Assembly (NCBI GenBank): GCA_026413885.1
Contig: JAOAKA010000002.1
Span: 221,558-285,557, forward strand
DNA from: Sulfolobales archaeon
GTDB taxonomy: Archaea > Thermoproteota > Thermoprotei_A > Sulfolobales > NBVN01
Direction: 5' to 3'
DNA length: 64,000 nt
The position numbers were made by a program, and so were the translations under genes. Each line of letters opens with the position of its first letter. The stretch's first letter is position 1. The notes beneath the pieces were generated by a model that saw nothing but the letters and a program-made list of their open reading frames with translations, ran no database searches and had not been told where the DNA came from. Of the stretch, positions 41,309 through 50,910 are shown piece after piece.

Positions 41309-42763
41309 TCACATGCTATGCGATGAGAATATGCGGCAGAACTTCTCGATATGGTATTTGAAGAATCCCACCTTCACCAGCCACCTACCGTAGTCAACTA
41401 GAGCCTTGATCACTCTAGCTGCTCTCTCTGGAGATATGTACATGGGTATACCCATAGATTCCGCTTCTTTAGCGTAGGTAGCTGTGTAAGAACCTCCAGT
41501 AGCAACACCGACAATAGGGACTACTCTACCGGTTTCTCTAAATACTTTTCTAACTCTATCTAGGAACTTCCTATTCAGCTCCGGAGTTATACCTGGGACC
41601 ATGTAGTACGGCAACCACATTACAGCATCTATCTTATCGTCTGAGGTAAGCAATATCTCGATTGCTTCAACTAAGTGTTCATCTACAGCAGAACCTGTTA
41701 CATCAACAGGGTTGTATGGAGATGCGAATGGTAGTAGGACTTTTCTCAGCCTTCCGACTGTTGATTCAGAAAGTCTGGGAACGCTTAGCCCTAGCTCTGA
41801 GAGAGCATCTGTAGCCATAACTCCAGAGCCCCCACCGACAGTTAAGACAGCTACTCTACCACCTGCGGCTGGAGGTTGTGTAGCTAACCCTATGGCTAAG
41901 TCAAATAATTCCTCCATACTGTAGGCTCTCACAGCTCCAGACTGCTTAAATATAGAGTCGTATATGGCATCTGAACCTGCTAGCGACCCTGTGTGAGATG
42001 ATGCTGCTCTAGCTCCAGCCTCAGTTCTACCGGATTTAAGTACGATAACTGGTTTGTACTTAGTGACCTCCCGGAGAACTTTGAAGAACTCTCTTCCTTT
42101 CTCTATACCCTCTACATAAAGTGTTATTACTCGCGTATCTTCATCATCTCTGAGGTAGAGAAGCACATCTACCTCATCTACGTCGGCTTTATTACCGTAG
42201 CTCACGAACTTACTTATTCCTATTCCCTTCATCGCCGCCCAGTCAAGTACAGCTGAACCAAATGCGCCAGACTGTGATGCGAAAGCTATGAAGCCGTGAG
42301 CTGGGTAGCCTTGCCTCTCCTTCGAGAGGAAGAGGGTGTTCATACCTGTCTTAGGGACATAGACACCGACACAGTTCGGTCCTATCAATCTCATTCCATA
42401 CTTCTTAACTATTTCGACGAGTTTCTTCTCTCTTTCAGCGCCTTCAGGACCTGTCTCCTTGAATCCTCCAGAGATGACTATGAGGCCTTTAACACCCTTT
42501 CTACCAGCTTCTTCTGCTACCTCTGAAACTCTTTCTGCCGGCACAGATATCACGACTACGTCTACTTCCTCCGGAATATCGAGTAGTGTTGAATAACACG
42601 GAACTCCGAGTATTTCTCTAGCTTCTGGATTTATAGCGTAGAGATTTCCTTTAAACAGCTCCTTCAGGTTTTTGAGGAGTTCATACCCAACTTTACCAGG
42701 TTTTCTCGAAGCCCCGACGACCGCGACTACTTTCGGTGTGAAAAAGAACTCCACCTGATTCAT
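41309..42763 (-). CDS. acdA: NDP-forming acyl-CoA synthetase alpha subunit
   Basis: 484 residues. CoA-binding domain FFTPKVVAVVGASRKPGKVGYELLKNL, LIGPNCVGVY, and ASQSGAFGSAVLDWAA; the phosphorylated His is in ASSHTGSLAGSDAIYDSIFKQSGAVRA. This subunit, with an ATP-grasp beta subunit encoded elsewhere, makes ATP from acetyl- or aryl-CoA during peptide or sugar fermentation. Its presence without the beta subunit alongside is common for these enzymes in archaea. Divergent from folE with 98 bases to the neighbouring stop. Confidence 0.93.
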   Translation of the reverse strand: MNQVEFFFTPKVVAVVGASRKPGKVGYELLKNLKELFKGNLYAINPEAREILGVPCYSTLLDIPEEVDVVVISVPAERVSEVAEEAGRKGVKGLIVISGGFKETGPEGAEREKKLVEIVKKYGMRLIGPNCVGVYVPKTGMNTLFLSKERQGYPAHGFIAFASQSGAFGSAVLDWAAMKGIGISKFVSYGNKADVDEVDVLLYLRDDEDTRVITLYVEGIEKGREFFKVLREVTKYKPVIVLKSGRTEAGARAASSHTGSLAGSDAIYDSIFKQSGAVRAYSMEELFDLAIGLATQPPAAGGRVAVLTVGGGSGVMATDALSELGLSVPRLSESTVGRLRKVLLPFASPYNPVDVTGSAVDEHLVEAIEILLTSDDKIDAVMWLPYYMVPGITPELNRKFLDRVRKVFRETGRVVPIVGVATGGSYTATYAKEAESMGIPMYISPERAARVIKALVDYGRWLVKVGFFKYHIEKFCRIFSSHSM

Positions 42764-42861
42764 TGAATCAGCCCCACTACTCGAGAAAATACGTCTAAAA
42801 AGCTTTACTCTACAGCTATTTTCTGCATAGACTTGAGTGATGTTGCACAGCTAGCACTTCC

Positions 42862-43503
42862 TTAAAATCCCTCAAATTTAGGTAGCGGTAGCTTACTCGC
42901 GTTTACTAGCTGTAGAGCTAGATTTACCATCTCTTTCTGTTCTCTGAATACTCCTCTGAGAGCTACAGTCATCATAGTCATCGATTCTTCAACTCCTCTT
43001 ATTAGAGCACACGTATGTAGAGCTTCTTGAAGAACTAGAAGTCCTCTGGGATTAAGTACTTCCTCTAGAAAATCTGCTATTTGCTCAGTTAGTCTCTCCT
43101 GTATCTGCAGCCTACTCGAGAGGACCTTTATGACTCTAGCAAATTTGCTAAAACCGAGAACTCTTCCTGATGGCACATAGACTATGTGAGTATATCCAAA
43201 GAAGGGGAGGAGGTGGTGTTCACAGATGGACTTCGTTGGAATATTGGTTACCGCAACTAATCCCTCACGTCCTTCATATTCTTCAACTTCGAAAGTCTTA
43301 ACGTAGGCTAGAGGGTCTACGAAGTACCCCATAGCTAGTTCTTCAATCCACATACGTGAAACTCTCCTAGGTGTTTCTCTAAGTCCTTCTCGCTGGAGGT
43401 CTTCTCCCAGAATCCTCAGGAAGTCCTCTACTAGCTTCTCTATAGTCTTCTCCTTCGAGTCGATATCTAACTTACTACTACGTTCCTGTACATATTCTCT
43501 CAT
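42862..43503 (-). CDS. folE: GTP cyclohydrolase I (FolE type)
   Basis: 213 residues: SICEHHLLPFFGYTHIVYVPSGRVLGFSKFARVIKVLSSRLQIQERLTEQIADFLEEVL and EALHTCALIRGVEESMTMMTVALRG carry the zinc-binding Cys and His and the catalytic His. The product, dihydroneopterin triphosphate, feeds archaeosine/preQ0 or pterin synthesis. Many archaea use MptA instead; the bacterial-type enzyme is known in a subset of Crenarchaeota. It overlaps sufS by 26 bases and so belongs to the thioredoxin-like/sufS/folE transcript. Confidence 0.94.
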   Translation of the reverse strand: MREYVQERSSKLDIDSKEKTIEKLVEDFLRILGEDLQREGLRETPRRVSRMWIEELAMGYFVDPLAYVKTFEVEEYEGREGLVAVTNIPTKSICEHHLLPFFGYTHIVYVPSGRVLGFSKFARVIKVLSSRLQIQERLTEQIADFLEEVLNPRGLLVLQEALHTCALIRGVEESMTMMTVALRGVFREQKEMVNLALQLVNASKLPLPKFEGF

Positions 43504-44758
43504 CTACCTCTCCAGTCTTCAACTTATCTCTTAAAGCAATTATAGTCTTAAGACTTGCTACAAGTTCATCTATTTCCTCTTTAACGTTGTAGACGTAGTA
43601 ACTCGCTCTAACACTACCCGCTAGACCTAATCTACGATGTAGTGGGTGAGCGCAGTGCATACCTGTCCTGACGGCGATTCCGAACATATCTAGAGCCGTA
43701 CCCACAGTGTGGTGATTTAACTCTTTAACGTTAAATGCGATAACACCACCTCTGGCTTCAGGGTCTTTAGGACCGTAGACTTCGACTGCATCTCTAAGTT
43801 CTTCGTTAAATCTCTTGAAAGTATATCTAACTAGTTCCTTCTCATGCTCTCTAACGGAATCCATACCTAGCTTCATGAGGTACTCTACAGCGGCTTTAAG
43901 TCCGACAGCTCCACCGACATTCGGAGTTCCAGCTTCAAACCTCCACGGGAGGTCGTGCCAGACCACGCCCTCTAGTGTTACCTCCTTAATTGTGTCTCCC
44001 CCCGTCTTAAACGGCTCTAATTCCTCCAATATCTCCCTCTTTCCCCACAGAACTCCTATCCCCATCGGACCGAGCATTTTATGACTGCTGAAGCCTAGAA
44101 AGTCTACTCCTAGCTCGCGGACATCTGTAGGCATGTGTGGCACGTATTGTGCGCCGTCAACTACAACTATAGCTCCATATTCGTGAGCTAGTTTAGCCAC
44201 TCTCCTCACTAGATCCGCAGTAATTGTTCCGAGTACGTTGCTCATTAGAGTAACTGCTATAACCCTGGTCTTTCTGTTTATGAGTTTCTCGAATTCTTCG
44301 TATGTGAGTTCACCACTATCTGCTACATCTACGTAGACTACTCTCGCACCTCTGATCTTTGCTAGCTTTCTCCACGGAAGCATGTTTGAGTGATGTTCCA
44401 TCACTGTAACGAGTATTTCATCTCCGGGACCTACATTCGCCATGCCCCACGTAAAAGCGACTAAGTTTATAGCTTCAGTTACATTGTAAGTGAATACTAT
44501 CTCCTCCCAGCTTCTAGCATTAATGAATCTAGCCACGTACTCATGTGCTTCTTCATACATCTGACTTGCTTCTTGTGATAGTAGGTGAAGCCCTCTGTGC
44601 ACATTTGCGTTGTGCCACAGGTAGTACTTAGCTATTGCTGCTACAACTTGCTTAGGTTTTTGAGATGTAGCAGCATTGTCGAGATATATCAGCTTCCTAC
44701 CTCTAACAACTCTATCGAGTATAGGGAAATCCTTTCTGATGTCGTATGGATTAAACAC
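43478..44758 (-). CDS. sufS: Cysteine desulfurase SufS
   Basis: A PLP enzyme of 426 residues: YLDNAATSQKPKQVV, NVHRGLHLLSQEASQMYEEAHEYVARF, HHSNMLPWRKLA, GAQYVPHMPTDV, the PLP lysine in FSSHKMLGPMGIGVLWG and the persulfide Cys in VRTGMHCAHPLHRRLG. It supplies sulfur for Fe-S clusters or tRNA thiolation. I prefer GTG 44758 (VFNPYDIRKDFPILD) over the track's 44815, because it begins right after the upstream stop at 44760 and homologues start there. Next to a thioredoxin-like protein, which may handle its persulfide. Confidence 0.93.
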   Translation of the reverse strand: MFNPYDIRKDFPILDRVVRGRKLIYLDNAATSQKPKQVVAAIAKYYLWHNANVHRGLHLLSQEASQMYEEAHEYVARFINARSWEEIVFTYNVTEAINLVAFTWGMANVGPGDEILVTVMEHHSNMLPWRKLAKIRGARVVYVDVADSGELTYEEFEKLINRKTRVIAVTLMSNVLGTITADLVRRVAKLAHEYGAIVVVDGAQYVPHMPTDVRELGVDFLGFSSHKMLGPMGIGVLWGKREILEELEPFKTGGDTIKEVTLEGVVWHDLPWRFEAGTPNVGGAVGLKAAVEYLMKLGMDSVREHEKELVRYTFKRFNEELRDAVEVYGPKDPEARGGVIAFNVKELNHHTVGTALDMFGIAVRTGMHCAHPLHRRLGLAGSVRASYYVYNVKEEIDELVASLKTIIALRDKLKTGEVDERICTGT

Positions 44759-44759
44759 T

Positions 44760-45365
44760 CTACTTGACACCCGAGAGAATCTGTTTAAGTAGCTTAATAA
44801 TGTCCTGAGAGTCATCTATAGGTTTACTAACCTTCACTCCTTTCTCATATGCTTCAGCCCTAGACTTAAAGCCTCCAATCACTTTCTCGAGCTCATCTAT
44901 CTTTAGGTATCCATCATATGACTCTCTATATACTTCCTTCCCACTCTTAATGTAGAGAAGAATCGTCGTAGGCGACGCATGAACTGCGTAGTATGTGAAT
45001 GTATTACTAGCTACTGGAGACTTACACTCACGTGCAAACCAATCACAGAGTGCTATAATGAAGTAGTGGTCTGGAAATCTATGGTAGTTCTGTCTTACAT
45101 AGGGAAACCAGTGAAGGTCATACTTTCTACACGCAGAACAGCGAGTATTGTCGAAATATATGATATAGTAGCCGTCCACCTTAGGCATGAAAATATCTCC
45201 GACATTAGCTGAAAACAAGATCCATACGTCTTTTTCTCTGTCATAGATATAGAGTCCGTGAGGGCAGTCGGGACCGACTTCCTTATACTCAGATAGAAGC
45301 TCGGGACTACCCCACATTCTCTCAATCACCTTAACTATATTGCTTTGTTCCATTACCACCACCAA
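44760..45365 (-). CDS. Thioredoxin-fold protein with CxxC
   Basis: 201 residues. The central part YYIIYFDNTRCSACRKYDLHWFPYV has a thioredoxin-like strand-CxxC-helix, and HASPTTILLYIKSGKEVYRESYDGYLKIDELEKVI has the cis-Pro and final strands. The N-terminal 70 residues are not thioredoxin and contain VGPDCPHGLYIYDREKD. It is coupled to sufS (1-base gap), so a role in sulfur transfer or persulfide reduction is plausible but inferred. There is no signal peptide. Confidence 0.75.
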   Translation of the reverse strand: MVVVMEQSNIVKVIERMWGSPELLSEYKEVGPDCPHGLYIYDREKDVWILFSANVGDIFMPKVDGYYIIYFDNTRCSACRKYDLHWFPYVRQNYHRFPDHYFIIALCDWFARECKSPVASNTFTYYAVHASPTTILLYIKSGKEVYRESYDGYLKIDELEKVIGGFKSRAEAYEKGVKVSKPIDDSQDIIKLLKQILSGVK

Positions 45366-45444
45366 AACACTAACAAAAATTGCGAACTAATATTAATTTC
45401 TAACAATCTTCGGTTAAGAGTAAGTAATCTCCTCTAACTTGAAA

Positions 45445-45454
45445 CTTATAAAAA
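45445..45454 (+). promoter_or_regulatory. TATA box for tRNA-Thr
   Basis: CTTATAAAAA, 24-33 bases before the mature tRNA 5' end, at the expected promoter spacing. Confidence 0.6.
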
Positions 45455-45477
45455 CGCCAACAAATAAATCCTGCGGA

Positions 45478-45551
45478 GCCGCCGTAGCTCAGCCAGGTAG
45501 AGCGCCGGCCTCGTAAGCCGGTGGCCGCGGGTTCAAATCCCGCCGGCGGCT
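45478..45551 (+). tRNA. tRNA-Thr (CGT)
   Basis: Acceptor GCCGCCG/CGGCGGC, D arm TAGCTCAGCCAGGTAGAGC, anticodon stem-loop CCGGC-CTCGTAA-GCCGG with anticodon CGT, T arm CGGG-TTCAAAT-CCCG, discriminator T (Thr tRNAs in archaea usually have U). No intron. Confidence 0.95.
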
Positions 45552-45989
45552 TAACCCCCTAGAGAATCAGTAACTTTCAGTAGCATACGGACCCACTATC
45601 TTTATTGTCCTTCTTAATGATTACTGAGTGTATTTAGTAGAGTACTACCTCTCTGCCGCCGGCTGCTGTACTTTAGAATACGCTACTGTTTTCGAGAACT
45701 AACGCTGGTGCTGTAGGGATAGATGTGAGCATATAGGTTACCGATTCAGACCCCTAAGTTAGTAATCACAAATAACGTAACTACTGCAGACAACGAGACC
45801 GGGTTAGGATTTGTTCTTAAAGAGTTAGTAGGTCTGGCCTATTTTCTCCCTGCAACTTCAGCAATAACCACAAGGTCGTAGAAATTCGCAGAATAAATAG
45901 TTAAATACTCCATTAAGAGTAAAAGCGAGTACCGTACTGCTAGTCACACACTAATGAACTTCTTAAGCATCCTAGAGTTCTAGGTAATT
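45552..45989. other. Non-coding interval of 438 bases after tRNA-Thr
   Basis: All six frames have frequent stops, and I find no conserved protein or GC-rich structured RNA. A TATA-like AGTTAAATACTCC occurs near 45900, and CCTAGA-GT-TCTAGG (near 45970) is a short perfect inverted repeat just after the DUF460 stop, possibly its terminator. The interval is the longest unassigned stretch in the window and lies at the 3' side of a tRNA gene, a common integration spot, but I see no repeat of the tRNA end that would mark an att site. Confidence 0.5.
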
Positions 45990-48044
45990 TTAACTAGGAG
46001 AAGCTCTTTTCTCACTGTTTTCTGCTTCCTCTCTAACTCTTCTATATTCCCTAATTATTTCTTCAAGGTCGTGAAGTGTGAGTTCTCTTTCTCTTCGTTC
46101 TCTAGCTTTTCTTATTTCTCTAACTCTCTCGACTACTTCCACGATCTTGCTGCGGACTTCTGAATTTACTATAGCTATGTCTTCAACTGAACTATAATCT
46201 ACTTCTTTAATAGCAGGTATAGCTACGTCGTTAACTACTCTAACTAAGTAGTCATCTGGAAAGCTAGTAGGTAGAACTAATCTTATCTCGAGTTTTTCAA
46301 TGAGCTGAGAGAATTTCTCTAGATTCTCTACAGCAAGGTTCTCCACGAAGACTAACTCGCCCTGCTTTAGCTCTCTCAAGTTCTCTAATTGCTCGATCGT
46401 GCGTATCTTCCTTATTACAATCAATCTACCTTCGGCAACACTGGGTAAGAGTGCGAGGAGTTTAGTGTAGTGCTCTCTAGTTCTCTCATACTCAAATCTT
46501 AAGTTATCAAGGTCTCTCACAGCGTTAATCATTCTCTGAGTTAATTCATACACTTTCCGGTCTCTCATTAATTCTCGAGAAACACTTGCTAGCCCTGATT
46601 CTAGGAGTGACCGCATTTTAGAGAGTTCTCCTTCTAGTGTCTTTATCCTGGATAGCAGTTGCTGTCTCTCTATTTCAAGTGATTCAACTGTTCTCTCAAG
46701 TTCTCTGATTTTCTTCCTCATTAGCTCATTCACTTCAGCCAGAGCTTTAGCTTCATGAACTGCTTCAAGAACTTTATCAGTTGATTCCCCGCTGCTGAGA
46801 GCCTCAGCTATTATTTCTTCAATCACAGCTGCTACTGGGAGACCTTCAACAATCTTAACTCTGTATTTCTCTAAGTTAACTAGAGACCTATCTAGATCCA
46901 TTTCGCTTAGTTCTTCTTCGAGTTCTCTAATTTTTCTCTCGACAGATCTGTAGGCTTCTACAGCAGCAGCAAGAGAGTCTCTCGTGTGGTTATCCTTGAC
47001 TTCGAAGCCGTAGAGAGCTGCGTAGCTCCTAGCTATAGATTCCTTCTCGTAGACAGATAGATTGCGCTCAGGTGAGTAGACCTTAGCTCCAACAGTAGCA
47101 GCAACTTTTCTTATAAACTCCGGAGGCTGCTGCTTATCTGTAGCAACAATAACTACTCTACCGAGACCTCGGAGAAGAGCTACTACATCCTCTCTATCTA
47201 ACCCTCGAGCAGATTTAAGCATAATTAAGCGTCCACCGAGGTCTAATACAGCTACACCTACCTCAATTCCTGGGTCCAGCCCGACTATCAGGTATTTCTG
47301 TTCTTGCTCTTGATGTAGTATCTGCTTTATAGATGATAAACTAACTACAGGTCTAACTCGAACAACTACATCGTGTCCGCGGAGGTTTTTTATTAATCCG
47401 TAAAGTCTTTCTCTATCACAATATGCTGTAAAGACTGCTGAATCGACTCCTCCTTTACTTCTCCTCAGAGTTAAGTCGTACTCTATAGAGTTGGCTTTTA
47501 AAGTCTCTTCTACTTTTCTAACTACTTGAGCTACGGAAGCTCTCAGATTGCGCTTAAATCTGCTAGCACTAGAACCACCCGCTCTACCAGACCTTCCTCT
47601 ATGTACGTATATCTTGACTTTCTTGCTGAATACCTCAATCTCTTTTCCAAAGCCTTTACTCGCTAGTAGCGCTATAACTACTGCTGAAAGCTTTGAATCA
47701 AGTTTTCCGTGAGGGACCTCGAGACCTGCTTGTTTAGCAGCTACACGTAGGTCTCTCAAGCTTTTCTCATCTACATTTACTTGAACAATTCTAACTCCGG
47801 GAGGAATCAGCTTTATGAAATTCGAGACATTTTTAATAGACCCTCCGAGCTCTAGTAGGTTATCTACAGCAAGTACACTAGGTTTTAGCTCCCACAGTAT
47901 TCTAATTAATCTACTCGCAGAAACTTCATCTATCTTCACTAAACTTCCATCACGTATTAATGCTGCGAAATAGATGAAATCACTCAGCTTGCTACCAGAT
48001 TTAACTATATCCACACCAAGATAGGACTCAGCACTATATTCCAT
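45990..48044 (-). CDS. DUF460 protein: RNase H-fold domain plus coiled coil
   Basis: 684 residues. The first 130 residues and again residues 250-370 resemble RNase H/RuvC-like folds (YLGVDIVKSG; KYLIVGLDPGIEVGVAVLDLGGRLIM; DNHTRDSLAAAVEAY), with acidic residues in the expected places. Residues 370-520 form a long coiled coil (heptads of LEEELSEM, RKKIRELERTVESLEIERQQLLSRIKTLEGEL), and the C-terminus is alpha/beta then charged. DUF460 is conserved in Thermoprotei; the function is unknown, with a nuclease or structural nucleic-acid role likely. It overlaps rio2 by 11 bases. Confidence 0.85.
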   Translation of the reverse strand: MEYSAESYLGVDIVKSGSKLSDFIYFAALIRDGSLVKIDEVSASRLIRILWELKPSVLAVDNLLELGGSIKNVSNFIKLIPPGVRIVQVNVDEKSLRDLRVAAKQAGLEVPHGKLDSKLSAVVIALLASKGFGKEIEVFSKKVKIYVHRGRSGRAGGSSASRFKRNLRASVAQVVRKVEETLKANSIEYDLTLRRSKGGVDSAVFTAYCDRERLYGLIKNLRGHDVVVRVRPVVSLSSIKQILHQEQEQKYLIVGLDPGIEVGVAVLDLGGRLIMLKSARGLDREDVVALLRGLGRVVIVATDKQQPPEFIRKVAATVGAKVYSPERNLSVYEKESIARSYAALYGFEVKDNHTRDSLAAAVEAYRSVERKIRELEEELSEMDLDRSLVNLEKYRVKIVEGLPVAAVIEEIIAEALSSGESTDKVLEAVHEAKALAEVNELMRKKIRELERTVESLEIERQQLLSRIKTLEGELSKMRSLLESGLASVSRELMRDRKVYELTQRMINAVRDLDNLRFEYERTREHYTKLLALLPSVAEGRLIVIRKIRTIEQLENLRELKQGELVFVENLAVENLEKFSQLIEKLEIRLVLPTSFPDDYLVRVVNDVAIPAIKEVDYSSVEDIAIVNSEVRSKIVEVVERVREIRKARERRERELTLHDLEEIIREYRRVREEAENSEKRASPS

Positions 48045-48921
48045 TAAATAGCCCCTTAACGTAACCTACAGCTCTCTCCAAGTCTATTACAACTCCGTAT
48101 CGACGCTTAAAAAACTTCAGTAAATTACTTACATCATTTCTCAGATATCCTTCAGATCTCGGATCTTCTCTGTGCAGATACTGAGGCCAGTCTATTATGT
48201 AGGGTAGCTCGGTAGGTCCTCTCAGAGAGACAACTACATTGTATTCACTTAGGTCTGCGTGAACTATTCCAGCGTTTAAGTAAGCTACTCTCAGAGCTGT
48301 CAGTATCAGTTTAAGTATATTTTCCGGGTCTCTGGCGTCTCTATAGTCGCAGAGGTCTACTCCCTCTATAATCTCCATAACTACCGTGTGTCTACTCCAT
48401 CCGAATGCCTTTGGAACTAGTTCAGTCTGCTTAGATAGAATTGAGAGAGCTCTATACTCTCTCTCAGCAGAGACCTTGGAAGCTTCAAGCCAGGAGGGCT
48501 GATTCACTAAGTAGTCTCTAGACCTCACTACTTTTTTAAAGCTTATTCTACCTATCTTATAGAACTTTACTACAACTACATCACCTGAAGGTGTTTTAGC
48601 TAGGTGAAGAACACTCTCCTTACCCGTACCGATTGGAGGACCTATGTGAGATATTACGTCTCTCTCAACTAGGTCTAATAGAGCCAGACAGTCTAAGCCG
48701 AGGAAGGTAAGACGGTGTGCTGCTCTAGTTGGGTGTGTTTCAACTAGTTTGAGCTTCCTTAAGTTCTCGATCTCTTCCGCGAAAGATTTCTCGTGTAGTC
48801 GTGTTTTTCTAAATAACAGTTCTTCAGGTACATATTCATACACACTGACGTATCTATCTAGTAGAGCCAGTATAGATAGACCACATCTACTTACATGCTT
48901 ACATACTCTAGCTAGCTTCAA
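48034..48921 (-). CDS. rio2: RIO2-family serine kinase
   Basis: 295 residues: N-terminal winged helix (residues 1-90), then the RIO kinase with GPPIGTGKESVLHLA in place of a glycine loop, VVVKFYKIGR, the catalytic loop HADLSEYNVVV and the metal-binding IIDWPQYLHRE. RIO2 acts in maturation of the small ribosomal subunit. It is translationally coupled to DUF460, which suggests that the two work in a common process such as ribosome assembly. Confidence 0.95.
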   Translation of the reverse strand: MKLARVCKHVSRCGLSILALLDRYVSVYEYVPEELLFRKTRLHEKSFAEEIENLRKLKLVETHPTRAAHRLTFLGLDCLALLDLVERDVISHIGPPIGTGKESVLHLAKTPSGDVVVVKFYKIGRISFKKVVRSRDYLVNQPSWLEASKVSAEREYRALSILSKQTELVPKAFGWSRHTVVMEIIEGVDLCDYRDARDPENILKLILTALRVAYLNAGIVHADLSEYNVVVSLRGPTELPYIIDWPQYLHREDPRSEGYLRNDVSNLLKFFKRRYGVVIDLERAVGYVKGLFNGI

Positions 48922-49062
48922 GTAGACTCGCCCACTCTACCTCCAATGTAATCATACTAGACCTCAGTACTATATCTACTTACGAATTCTTAGCAGCATC
49001 TATCGAGCTCTCTTAAGTCTTCTCCAGTTGCTTCAGTATTTTTGATATGTATAAACGTGTTG

Positions 49063-49299
49063 ATGAAGAGAGCAAAGATAATAGCTAGAGAGTACTCTAA
49101 CTACTTGGTGAATTGTTTGAGCACTAAGAAAACCATTGAGTTAGATCTAATTGAAGAATACGTGTACAGAGGTGAAAGTAGATTTAGATTTAAAGTTAGA
49201 GGAACCAACTTAATAGTAAACGTTAGAGCCGGCGACGTCAACGAAGCTATAGAAAAAGCTATTGAAGTACTGAAGAGAGTTGGGTATATAAGTAGTTAG
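49063..49299 (+). CDS. Conserved small protein, unknown function
   Basis: 78 residues from ATG 49063 (MKRAKIIAREYSNYLV); the track start 49042 adds seven residues that look spurious. It reads as helix-strand-strand-helix with a basic surface: ELDLIEEYVYRGESRFRFKVRGTNLIVNVRAGDVNEAIEKAIEVLKRVGY. I do not recognise the family. The codon use and regular alpha/beta pattern support a real gene. Divergent from rio2. Confidence 0.6.
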   Translation: MKRAKIIAREYSNYLVNCLSTKKTIELDLIEEYVYRGESRFRFKVRGTNLIVNVRAGDVNEAIEKAIEVLKRVGYISS

Positions 49300-49518
49300 C
49301 GCTATCACAGCTCGACTACAACCTCCAGGTTTCTAAGCCGCTAATTACTTAAGATACTCTCTAGAATCTCGTAGATAGTTTGGGAGTAACAAAGCTACTT
49401 GAAGCGTCACACCTTATTTAGCGGGGACTAGATGGGATATAGTTGAGAAGACATTAAATCCCACTCCATATCTGCTTAAATACATGTTTTAAGTTCTAGA
49501 TCTAGATTTTCGATTGGT

Positions 49519-50901
49519 GTGACTGTGTCTGAAAGCGCTATATCTAAATTAACAGTGTGCCGCACTACTCTAGCTAGATCAAAACTCCATTCTGACGTGT
49601 TGGAAGTGCTGGAAGCAGGAGTTAGAGCAGCCGATCCTGAGTCTTCTATTCGAAGAGTTATTACTAGGAGTGAGGATGGCGTGTGTGTGCTTAATGAGTG
49701 CTTTAACACTCGAAACCGCCGTATTCACGTAATCGGTTTTGGTAAAGCTGGTCAAGGCATGTCTCTGGGCTGTGAGAGCATCCTCGGAGACTTAGTGAGT
49801 GGAGGAGTAGTCATAGTTCCCTCAGTAGACCCAGCTAGAACTCCGAAGAGATTAGAGGTAGTTGAAGGAGATCACCCGATCCCTAGAGAAAAGACTCTGC
49901 TAGCCAGTCGCAGACTAGTTAGCTACGTTGAAGAAAATCTGAGAGAGGGAGACGTCGTCATAGTCTTAATCTCGGGTGGTGGGTCAGCTCTCTTCGAGGT
50001 GCCCTACCCCCCTCTAACACTAGATGAAGTAGCTACTACAACAAATATACTTATGAAGGCTGGTGCTGATATTGTTGAACTCAATACGGTACGTAAGCAC
50101 CTCAGCTTGGTTAAGGGTGGGAGGCTTCTAGAATTTCTCAGGAAGTCCTATAGAGTATTCTCCTTAATAATCTCAGACGTAGTCGGAGACCCTATAGAGT
50201 TTATTGCTTCAGGACCTACTGAAGCTGATACTACCACCTATCGAGATGTTTATGAAGTCCTACAGAGGAGAGATGTATGGAACTCTATTCCGATTAGTGT
50301 TAGAGAGCTCGTAATGAGGGGTCTAAGTGGTGAAATACCGGAAACCCCTAAGCCTGGAGACCCTCAGCTATCTAAAGTTAGAAATATCGTAGTCTCTAGC
50401 AACATTATATCTCTACTGGAGATGGAGAAGAAAGCTAGAGAGCTCGGCTACAGGACTACCATACTGACTTCTACAATGGTTGGAGAAGCTAGAGAAGTAG
50501 GTAGGTTTCTAGGGGGGGTCGCGAGACACGTAGCTAGGTACAAGAAGCCGGATGAGAGAGTAATGCTGCTACTAGGTGGAGAGACTACCGTAACTGTTAG
50601 AGGACGCGGTATTGGTGGAAGAAATCAAGAACTCTGCGTAGGTTTCGCTATATCTGTGAGAGGTCTCAGCAACGTAGTTCTAGTATCTGCTGGTTCAGAT
50701 GGAGTTGATGGTAATAGTCCAGCTGCTGGTGGTATCTGTGATGGAAGCCTAGTCGATGAAGCTCTGAGAGCTGGTTTAGATCCACATAGATACCTGAGCA
50801 ATAACGACACCTATACACTTCTCAGTAAGCTAGGTAGAGCGATAGTAACTGGACCTACGGGAACTAATGTAAATGACTTAGTAGTTCTAGCTATAGAGTA
50901 G
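49519..50901 (+). CDS. Glycerate 2-kinase (MOFRL family)
   Basis: 460 residues: IHVIGFGKAGQGM, VEGDHPIPREKTLLASRR, VLISGGGSALFEVPYPPLTL, LNTVRKHLSLVKGGRLLEF, ISDVVGDPIEFIASGPTEAD, LLLGGETTVTVRGRGIGGRNQELCVGFA, SAGSDGVDGNSPAAGGICDGSL. This is the GckA/MOFRL glycerate kinase that makes 2-phosphoglycerate, as in the archaeal branched Entner-Doudoroff route or serine/glyoxylate metabolism. A hydroxyacid dehydrogenase that could supply glycerate is encoded 4 kb away. A TTAAATACATG box lies about 35 bases before the GTG start. The glycosyltransferase gene follows after 9 bases. Confidence 0.93.
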   Translation: MTVSESAISKLTVCRTTLARSKLHSDVLEVLEAGVRAADPESSIRRVITRSEDGVCVLNECFNTRNRRIHVIGFGKAGQGMSLGCESILGDLVSGGVVIVPSVDPARTPKRLEVVEGDHPIPREKTLLASRRLVSYVEENLREGDVVIVLISGGGSALFEVPYPPLTLDEVATTTNILMKAGADIVELNTVRKHLSLVKGGRLLEFLRKSYRVFSLIISDVVGDPIEFIASGPTEADTTTYRDVYEVLQRRDVWNSIPISVRELVMRGLSGEIPETPKPGDPQLSKVRNIVVSSNIISLLEMEKKARELGYRTTILTSTMVGEAREVGRFLGGVARHVARYKKPDERVMLLLGGETTVTVRGRGIGGRNQELCVGFAISVRGLSNVVLVSAGSDGVDGNSPAAGGICDGSLVDEALRAGLDPHRYLSNNDTYTLLSKLGRAIVTGPTGTNVNDLVVLAIE

Positions 50902-50910
50902 GGAACCTCC

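Noticed and set aside
45552-45989. Integrated element or att site after tRNA-Thr
   Set aside because: No integrase, no direct repeat of the tRNA 3' end and no foreign gene were found in the interval.
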